A program made the position numbers and the translations under genes. From Candidatus Kapaibacterium sp. (lineage in GTDB: Bacteria > Bacteroidota > Ignavibacteria > Palsa-1295), in contig JADGPZ010000011.1 in NCBI GenBank assembly GCA_017882165.1, positions 1-38,869 on the forward strand: DNA of 38,869 nucleotides, in the 5' to 3' direction. How positions within the stretch are numbered: the stretch's first letter is position 1; the number at the start of each line of letters is the position of its first letter. Shown here one piece after another: positions 1 to 6,199 of this stretch. The notes under the pieces were generated by a model. It did no database searches, was not told where the DNA came from, and saw only the letters and a list, made by a program, of their open reading frames with translations.

Positions 1-234
1 GATGCTCTCAAGTGCTTCGGGTTGCAAGTATTTACGTACAGTCGGCAGCACTCGCTCCAGCTCCGCAATCTCGCTTTCGAGGATCGGGGCGCCGGCATCA
101 GCCGGCATCGTGCAGCATGCACCATGGCATACTTCGAGATCGCACGCAAACTCCACGCGCCCCAAAGCGAGATCGACTTCGAAGTGAGCCTGCTCGCCGT
201 AGATCGGAAGCTCGATGGATTTAGGGTCGGTCAT
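1..234 (-). CDS. DUF3109-like cysteine-containing protein, N-terminal part (gene continues off the left window edge)
   Basis: Not in the ORF track. The reverse complement from ATG at 234 reads openly to the edge: MTDPKSIELPIYGEQAHFEVDLALGRVEFACDLEVCHGACCTMPADAGAPILESEIAELERVLPTVRKYLQPEALESI. The C..CHGACC motif followed by GAPILESEI resembles the N-terminus of DUF3109 proteins. Confidence 0.75.
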   Translation of the reverse strand, partial: MTDPKSIELPIYGEQAHFEVDLALGRVEFACDLEVCHGACCTMPADAGAPILESEIAELERVLPTVRKYLQPEALESI

Positions 235-342
235 GAGAGCCGCACAAGTGGAATTCAATTAGGTGAGTTCCATACTCGGGATTTAGCGGGGACCTCGCCG
301 GCCTTGCGCAACCTTAACTACCTTCGGGTGTTAACTCCTCAC

Positions 343-777
343 ATGAGAAGATTGACATTAGTTCTACTGCTTGCTGCATTGGCGACAGGCTGCCATTCGT
401 CCTCAACGGAGGTGAAGAATCCGGTCCCGGACACTGGACTGTTCGGGAAATGGAAATGGGTCATGAGCGCCGGTGGTTGGGGCGGACAAACGATTTTCCC
501 AGACAGCGGCACCGCCCAGTTTTGTACATTCAGCCCGGACAGCTCCATCGATTATAAATATGTACCTGATACTTCAAATCAAAGTTGGCATTGCCGATTC
601 TCCTTGCCGCGCCGTTATTCATTTATTTGGGGTGACACGGTTGCGTTCCTCTATCTGTCGGACACGACGCGCTATTGGGGTCGACCGCAGAGCTTAGTCC
701 AGCGGTCGCGCGATACGTTAGTAATGGCAGATGAAGCTTATGATGGATGGTTCGACTATTATGCGAGGACGAGGTAA
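343..777 (+). CDS. Putative small lipoprotein, unknown function
   Basis: Internal ATG of the 22..777 ORF gives MRRLTLVLLLAALATGCHSSS: signal peptide with a lipobox-like ATGC. The upstream part of the ORF overlaps the DUF3109-like gene. Confidence 0.6.
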   Translation: MRRLTLVLLLAALATGCHSSSTEVKNPVPDTGLFGKWKWVMSAGGWGGQTIFPDSGTAQFCTFSPDSSIDYKYVPDTSNQSWHCRFSLPRRYSFIWGDTVAFLYLSDTTRYWGRPQSLVQRSRDTLVMADEAYDGWFDYYARTR

Positions 778-793
778 TCCATTGAATCGTCCC

Positions 794-2377
794 CTATCTC
801 GCGAGCGCGACCTTGGCCGTTGCAGACTTATCCCCATTTAACCGAACAATGTAGGCACCGTTCGGGACATCAGGCGGAATCCCGATCCGGTACTCCCCTG
901 CCCCATACTCCCCACTCAGCAACGATGCAACGCGCCGGCCAAGCATGTCGAACAATTCGATCGACACCCGCTCGTGATCCGCAAGTTGAAACGCTACCGA
1001 CGGACGGAGCCCATCACCCGTGATCCATAAACGGTCCTGGGCGGCGGGGATGCCACCCACCACGCCTGCGCTGGAAGCCGTATCCACAATTTGCGCCGTC
1101 CATACGCTGAGCAGCGAATCGTCCATCCGCATCCAGACCGGATACACGTGCCGGTCATAGGCGGTGATGCCAATGTAATCGCCAATGAATACTTTGGAGA
1201 ACGGCTCGAACGCGTTTTCGCTGATTTTCTCGTTGGTAAACGATTCGCCGCCATCGGCGGATCGAGCCAGATACACGTCGGTCATCGACACACTCCACGG
1301 CTGGCCACCGATATAATTGCGGCGGTCGTAAAAGACGATGTAGATCCGGCCTGTCACCGGATCGAGCGCCATGCTCGGGAAGAAGTGATGGTTCAGGGAC
1401 GAGTCATCATTCACGCGAATTTCCTTGCTCCATGTCGCGCCGTCGTTGGTCGAGCCCATGAAATAGACATCGGTCACGCCGCGCCGCTGATCGGACCACA
1501 TGATGTAGAGTCTGCCATAGTATGGAGATTGCGGATTGAGATCGGACGCCAGCATCGCGAATCCATTCGCACGCGAAATGCCCGGAACATCAAAGTTCCA
1601 GCCACCGGGCTGCTCGGCGATGATCCGGTCCTTGCCGAACGTTCTACCGCCATCGGTCGAGCGATCAAAATAAATATGCTGCCGCGCTTGCCAGGCGATG
1701 TTGATAGAGCCATCGGGGCTTGCGGCAGTTGTGATTCCCTCGACGGTATTACTGCTGTCAAGACAATCCCCGGCCGTGTCATCGACCCGAACGCGACCGG
1801 ACCAATTCTTACCACGATCGCTGCTCAAAGAGAAGTACATACGCGAGCTATCCAAGGGCAATGTGCTCGCATACTTATCAAACTCCGTCCATGAGGTGTA
1901 AAGCATACCTTTGGAAGCCGTCTGCGAGCGGTCGAGCGCAAGCCAGGCTTTATCCTGTTGTGTAGGCGGATCAAATCCAATCTCTGCCCCGTTATCGAAT
2001 GTGCGTCCGGCGTTGCTCGATCGTTGCACGACAATGCGCCAGAGGAATTGGGTATCCACCGGAGGCCAACCATGACCAGAAAGATGCTCGTAGTATAGGA
2101 TCCCCGAATCGTCAAACATCAGACAGGGATCGCCCCACACGCCAAGCGGCTGATCGATGTGCGTCATATCCCACGTCGCTCCGGCATTCGAGGATGTGAA
2201 GAGATAGCTGATGTTCGCGCCGACGGCAAGCTGATTCAGATTTTTAGGATTAAGGGCGATCGAGACCTCTTCAGGATCGCGCAGGCTCGGCTCGCTAATG
2301 CGAATATTTACCGGCTGGGCACGGAGTACCGGCACGCAGAGTATGAGAGCGATGAAAAACGAGACAAGCCTTAGCAT
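794..2377 (-). CDS. Secreted BNR/Asp-box (sialidase-like propeller) protein with T9SS type A C-terminal sorting domain
   Basis: Signal peptide MLRLVSFFIALILCVPVLRAQ; repeated Asp-boxes (SSNAGATW, SSDRGKNW, STDGGRTF, STNDGATW, SADGGESF); C-terminus VSIELFDMLGRRVASLLSGEYGAGEYRIGIPPDVPNGAYIVRLNGDKSATAKVALAR. Confidence 0.85.
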   Translation of the reverse strand: MLRLVSFFIALILCVPVLRAQPVNIRISEPSLRDPEEVSIALNPKNLNQLAVGANISYLFTSSNAGATWDMTHIDQPLGVWGDPCLMFDDSGILYYEHLSGHGWPPVDTQFLWRIVVQRSSNAGRTFDNGAEIGFDPPTQQDKAWLALDRSQTASKGMLYTSWTEFDKYASTLPLDSSRMYFSLSSDRGKNWSGRVRVDDTAGDCLDSSNTVEGITTAASPDGSINIAWQARQHIYFDRSTDGGRTFGKDRIIAEQPGGWNFDVPGISRANGFAMLASDLNPQSPYYGRLYIMWSDQRRGVTDVYFMGSTNDGATWSKEIRVNDDSSLNHHFFPSMALDPVTGRIYIVFYDRRNYIGGQPWSVSMTDVYLARSADGGESFTNEKISENAFEPFSKVFIGDYIGITAYDRHVYPVWMRMDDSLLSVWTAQIVDTASSAGVVGGIPAAQDRLWITGDGLRPSVAFQLADHERVSIELFDMLGRRVASLLSGEYGAGEYRIGIPPDVPNGAYIVRLNGDKSATAKVALAR

Positions 2378-2387
2378 TCACAAGACT

Positions 2388-2395
2388 GAACTTTG
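2388..2395 (+). promoter_or_regulatory. Possible Bacteroidota-type -7 box (GAACTTTG, near TAnnTTTG) for the metH leader
   Basis: gaactttg matches TAnnTTTG at 5 of 6 fixed positions and lies ~25 nt upstream of the SAM-II-like element. Confidence 0.3.
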
Positions 2396-2419
2396 AACAC
2401 CGCACTGCCGTTTCCCGAA

Positions 2420-2480
2420 CCGCGTGGTGCTTTGACCGATAGCTTGCCGCCACGATAAATAATGAGCTAAAGCGTCGACG
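2420..2480 (+). ncRNA. SAM-II (SAM-alpha)-like riboswitch upstream of metH
   Basis: cgcGTGGTGcTTTGACCGatAGCTTGCcGCCACGaTAAATaatgaGCTAAAGcgtcg resembles the SAM-II core as recalled from the metX riboswitch and the SAM-alpha family (GUGAUUU..CCG..GCUUGC..CCACGuUAAA..GCUAAAG). P1 is cgtggtg (2423-2429) with cgccacg (2448-2454). It sits in the leader of a methionine synthase gene. Confidence 0.78.
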
Positions 2481-2491
2481 CAAAGAATATT

Positions 2492-2538
2492 GAACCCGGA
2501 GCGTCGGCCTGTGCGGTCGCCTTCGGGTTTTTCTATTT
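2492..2538 (+). terminator. Intrinsic terminator-like hairpin in the metH leader
   Basis: aacccggagcg ... cgccttcgggtt stem followed by tttttctatttt, ending a few nt before the metH ATG at 2542. Confidence 0.6.
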
Positions 2539-2541
2539 TCA

Positions 2542-4473
2542 ATGTCAGAACAAGAGCTTACCTGCACCTACGATCCGCTGAAGGAATTCCTCGCGCACTA
2601 CGCCGATGCGAAATCGGTGAAAAGCGAGACGTCGTCCTACGCGAACATGACGATCGAGGAGAAGCTCAAGCAGCGGATCATCGATGGCGATCGGCTTGGA
2701 CTCGATGACGATCTCCGCGCGGCAATGGGGATCGGGTCGGCGGTCAGGCCGGAGGCACCGACCTACTCCGCACTTCAGATCATCAACGACATTCTGCTCG
2801 GCGGCATGAAGGTCGTCGGCGAGCTGTTTGGCGCAGGCGAAATGCAGCTTCCGTTCGTGCTCCAATCGGCCGAGACGATGAAGGCCGCCGTCCGATTCCT
2901 TGAGCCCTTCATGGAAAAGTTGGAGGGTGAGCAGTCGAAAGGTGTGATGGTCCTCGCAACGGTCAAGGGCGATGTGCATGACATCGGCAAGAACCTCGTC
3001 GATATTATCCTCACGAATAACGGTTACCGCGTTGTCAATCTTGGCATTAAAGTCGCGCTCGAACCGATGCTGGATGCCGTCACGCGCGAGCGTGCGGACG
3101 CGCTCGGTATGTCCGGCCTGCTCGTGAAATCGACCGCCATCATGAAGGAAAACCTCGAAGTGATGGAGTCGCGGAACATCCGGATTCCGGTCGTGCTCGG
3201 CGGTGCGGCTCTCACGCGGAAATTTGTCGAGAAAGACTTGCGCGCGCTTTACAACGGCCCTCTCTCCTACGCGCAGGATGCCTTCGATGGTCTTCACTTC
3301 ATGGAGCAACTAAAGAACCCGGCAGCGGTCGCAACCGCGTCCATTTCGTCCATCGTGTCCACTCCGTCCACTGAGAGCGCCGATGATTTCGAAGAAGAAC
3401 TCGACAACGCCACCGGCGCCGATTCCAAGATAGTGATGGCCAGCCGCGTGCTGCCGTGGTTGCAACATCCGAAGCAAACAACCTCTGGAGCGGAGAAGAG
3501 CGTCGAACTCGAAGCGATGGAAGAAGAGATCGCGGTTTTCCCGATCGCCGTCCGCACGATCGAGACTGCTGAAGGCACCGAGAAACTTGTCCGCACCAGC
3601 ATGACGCCGCACGATAATCTGGTACCCACTCCGCCCTTCTGGGGCTCCCGTGTCGTCGAAGACATCAAGCTTGAGAAGGTCTGGGAATACCTGAACGAAG
3701 TTGCCCTCTTCCGCGGACAGTGGCAGATGAAGCGCGGCAAGAAATCGCCGGAGGAATTTGCGAAGCAGGTCGAGGAAGTCGCCCGGCCAAAGCTCGCGGA
3801 GTTCAAGCTCCGCGCCAAACGCGATCGTGTGCTCGCGCCGAAAGTGGCCTATGGATATTTTCCCTGCTATTCGGAAGGCGAGGATCTGGTGGTTCTCCGA
3901 CCAAAAGACCAATCGGACCTATTCGACCGATGGGACCAATTTGTCCTATCTGACTTGGAAGAGTGGACTCGCTTCACCTTCCCGCGCCAGCCAACGGCGC
4001 GGCGGCTCTGCATTTCCGACTTCTACCTGCCGAAAGAAGAAGCCGAGCGGCAAGGCCGGACGGATGTGGTTGCGTTCTCCGCCGTCACGGTCGGCCGAGA
4101 GGCCAGCCTTTACACGGCAAAGCTCTTCGAGGCAAATGAATACTCCGACTACCTCTTCATGCACGGGCTTTCGGTTGAGACGGCCGAGGCACTGGCTGAG
4201 TATTGGCACAAAATCGTCCGCACCGAACTTGGCATTGCCGATCACGATGCCCCCGAAATTACCCGGCTCTTCAGCCAGGGCTACCAAGGCTCCCGCTTCT
4301 CCTTCGGGTATCCGGCGTGCCCGAATCTGGAAGACCAAACTAAGCTTTTCGAACTCATCCGGCCCGAGCGCATCGGCATCACACTCACCGAGGAGTACCA
4401 TCTGGAGCCGGAACAATCGACGACGGCCATCATCGCCCACCACCCCAGCGCGAAGTATTTCGCCATTAAATGA
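2542..4473 (+). CDS. metH: Cobalamin-dependent methionine synthase, C-terminal half only (cap + B12-binding + AdoMet activation domains)
   Basis: Cap domain YSALQIINDILLGGMKVVGELFGAGEMQLPFVLQSAETMKAAVRFLEPF; B12 motif VKGDVHDIGKN; activation domain YGYFPC, RFTFPRQP, RFSFGYPACPNLEDQ, GITLTEEYHLEPEQSTTAIIAHHPSAKYF. No homocysteine or pterin domain is present. Confidence 0.92.
   Translation: MSEQELTCTYDPLKEFLAHYADAKSVKSETSSYANMTIEEKLKQRIIDGDRLGLDDDLRAAMGIGSAVRPEAPTYSALQIINDILLGGMKVVGELFGAGEMQLPFVLQSAETMKAAVRFLEPFMEKLEGEQSKGVMVLATVKGDVHDIGKNLVDIILTNNGYRVVNLGIKVALEPMLDAVTRERADALGMSGLLVKSTAIMKENLEVMESRNIRIPVVLGGAALTRKFVEKDLRALYNGPLSYAQDAFDGLHFMEQLKNPAAVATASISSIVSTPSTESADDFEEELDNATGADSKIVMASRVLPWLQHPKQTTSGAEKSVELEAMEEEIAVFPIAVRTIETAEGTEKLVRTSMTPHDNLVPTPPFWGSRVVEDIKLEKVWEYLNEVALFRGQWQMKRGKKSPEEFAKQVEEVARPKLAEFKLRAKRDRVLAPKVAYGYFPCYSEGEDLVVLRPKDQSDLFDRWDQFVLSDLEEWTRFTFPRQPTARRLCISDFYLPKEEAERQGRTDVVAFSAVTVGREASLYTAKLFEANEYSDYLFMHGLSVETAEALAEYWHKIVRTELGIADHDAPEITRLFSQGYQGSRFSFGYPACPNLEDQTKLFELIRPERIGITLTEEYHLEPEQSTTAIIAHHPSAKYFAIK
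3337..3372 (+). repeat. 9-nt-period degenerate tandem repeat (4 units) inside metH
   Basis: gcgtccatt tcgtccatc gtgtccact ccgtccact; encodes part of ASISSIVSTPSTES in the linker between the B12 and activation domains. Confidence 0.75.
3907..3954 (+). repeat. 9-nt-period degenerate tandem repeat (5 units) inside the metH activation-domain coding region
   Basis: gaccaatcg gacctattc gaccgatgg gaccaattt gtcctatct gac; encodes roughly DQSDLFDRWDQFVLSD. Confidence 0.8.
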
Positions 4474-4611
4474 ACACCCCATGTGTGTTTTTGGGGTGAC
4501 CGCCCGATTTTCTTCGTAAATTTACAGTCCGGGATTGGAGCGCTACTGACCAATCCGCAACGTCAATATGAATTTTTTGGGATTCCGGCACACCGGAGTT
4601 CCTACCCCCAC

Positions 4612-5256
4612 ATGATTCGCATCCTGATTGCGGACGATCACGCAATCGTCCGCGAAGGCTTGAAGCAGATCGTCGCGCAGACGATGGACATCGTTGTTGC
4701 CGGCGAAGCTTCGAACGCCGCCGAGACGCTCGAAATGGTGCGCAAGCTGCCGATCGACTTGCTGCTCCTCGATATTTCCATGCCCGGCCGCTCCGGGCTG
4801 GATGTGCTCGTCGAGATCAAACGCGACCTGCCAGAGATCCCCGTGCTGATCCTGAGCCTCCACCCGGAAGATCAATACGCGCTCCGGATGCTAAAGGCCG
4901 GCGCATCGGGATACGTCACGAAGGAAAGCGCTTCCGATCAGCTCATTCATGCCATTCGCAAAGTCGCGAGCGGCGGAAAGTACATGTCCATGCCGCTGGC
5001 CGAGAAGCTCGTATTCGGAATGGTTAAGGACAAGGGACTCGCTCCGCACGAGATTCTATCAAACCGCGAGTTCCAGGTCTTTCGCATGATTGCAGGCGGC
5101 AAAACCGTCGGCGAAATCGCGGACGAACTCTCCTTATCGGCAAAGACGATCTCCACGAACCGCGCTCGTATCATGGAGAAGATGGGCCTCCGCAACAACG
5201 CAGAGTTCACGCAGTACGCGATCAGCCACAAGCTACTCGAGGCTTCGATGGCCTAA
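4612..5256 (+). CDS. NarL/FixJ-family response regulator (REC + LuxR-type HTH)
   Basis: MIRILIADDHAIVREGLKQIV, LLLLDISMPGRSGLDVL, YVTKESA; HTH LSNREFQVFRMIAGGKTVGEIADELSLSAKTISTNRARIMEKMGLRNNAEF. Internal ATG of the 4483 ORF. Confidence 0.92.
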   Translation: MIRILIADDHAIVREGLKQIVAQTMDIVVAGEASNAAETLEMVRKLPIDLLLLDISMPGRSGLDVLVEIKRDLPEIPVLILSLHPEDQYALRMLKAGASGYVTKESASDQLIHAIRKVASGGKYMSMPLAEKLVFGMVKDKGLAPHEILSNREFQVFRMIAGGKTVGEIADELSLSAKTISTNRARIMEKMGLRNNAEFTQYAISHKLLEASMA

Positions 5257-5357
5257 GCGAGCGCTTGAGCATGTAGGACAAAGCCCTACAAATTGTTGCC
5301 CAAAATCCTACTGAATTTACCGTAATACGCCGATTTCAAAACACGGGCCTAATCCGT

Positions 5358-5365
5358 TATATTTG
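5358..5365 (+). promoter_or_regulatory. TAnnTTTG-type -7 promoter box
   Basis: TATATTTG at 5358-5365 is an exact match to the Bacteroidetes -7 consensus TAnnTTTG, intergenic, with a structured segment and terminator downstream. Confidence 0.45.
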
Positions 5366-5530
5366 TAACGCAAGAAACATTCGGTACCCCCGAGTCGCCT
5401 TGTTCACGCGAAAGCGTGAAGGGATCAGCTCCGGCGGCAACGCTTGGGATGATTTCACTTTTCTCTTACCCATATTGACGGACCAGGCCCCCGGCTCGCT
5501 CCCCAAGTGAGAGCCCGGGGTCATTTTTTT
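5366..5530 (+). ncRNA. Candidate structured small RNA of unrecognised family
   Basis: Non-coding gap between a TAnnTTTG box and an intrinsic terminator. Nested helices: cccgag (5389-5394)/cttggg (5443-5448), cgcc (5396-5399)/ggcg (5433-5436), ttcacgc-GAAA-gcgtgaa (5403-5420). Confidence 0.45.
5481..5530 (+). terminator. Strong intrinsic terminator
   Basis: gcccccggctcgct ccccaa gtgagagcccggggtc followed by attttttt. Confidence 0.75.
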
Positions 5531-5600
5531 AAAGCATTTTTCGCGAACGCGAATGCCAGGGCAGCTTTGCCCTGGCGAATCGCTCCAGCAGTCTGCGCGC

Positions 5601-5888
5601 TTATTCGGGAATCTCTTTCGGTCCGCCCGGAGTAGGCGCAAAGGCCAGCTTGAAGCCAAGCAATCCCAGAATCTGCTCGAGCTTTTCGAGTGAGAAATGC
5701 CTGCGCTTCGCCAGAACGTTCGAGAGCGTCCCGCTATCAATGCCCATCTGCTTGCAGAGGCGGTAGCGTGTCAAGCCACGCTCGTTGTGGGCGCGGTCAA
5801 GTAGTTCGCGGAGATCGTCGCGGTAATCGCGGCCACCCGTGCCGATCGGGCCTTCGGTTGCTGGTGCTGTGGTTCCTTGTGCGTTCAT
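5601..5888 (-). CDS. Xre-family HTH regulator
   Basis: LRELLDRAHNERGLTRYRLCKQMGIDSGTLSNVLAKRRHFSLEKLEQILGLLGFKLAF: compact HTH_3/XRE domain. Confidence 0.85.
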   Translation of the reverse strand: MNAQGTTAPATEGPIGTGGRDYRDDLRELLDRAHNERGLTRYRLCKQMGIDSGTLSNVLAKRRHFSLEKLEQILGLLGFKLAFAPTPGGPKEIPE

Positions 5889-6199
5889 TGTAGGTGTAGA
5901 GTATAAGTAATGCAGTTATAGTGCATGGGCCTGTCCCCACGCAAAATTACAAACACGAACTTTGCACAGAAAAAGCCCTTTCACGAAAAATATTTCTCTC
6001 CATCTGCTTTGCCGTAAGACACGCGGACTCGTGCGGACGTTTGCGCTTCATGATTCTCCTTCACATAGACAGAACTTTCTTCCGCCAGAAAGAAATGCCG
6101 AATTTCTTTAATTTCTCTCTTTTGAATTGTCATTTCATGAACGCCCAAAACCGCGTTCCCGAAATTTCAAAATATCCTAAGATTCTCTCGCATCGAACC

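Noticed and set aside
1091-1894. 267-aa plus-strand ORF
   Set aside because: Shadow of the Asp-box gene 794-2377; no recognisable domain.
2545-3912. Several minus-strand ORFs (254, 200 and 174 aa)
   Set aside because: Antisense to metH; the MDEMD/WTRWTKWTR strings come from the 9-nt repeat.
4475-4498. cacccca...tggggtg hairpin after metH as a terminator
   Set aside because: Stem is real but no U-tract follows; not called a terminator.
5380-5450. Possible SAM-I, c-di-GMP or ZTP riboswitch
   Set aside because: Some superficially similar strings (ccggcggcaacg, gcgaaagcg) but the required conserved cores were not found; left as an unassigned RNA candidate.
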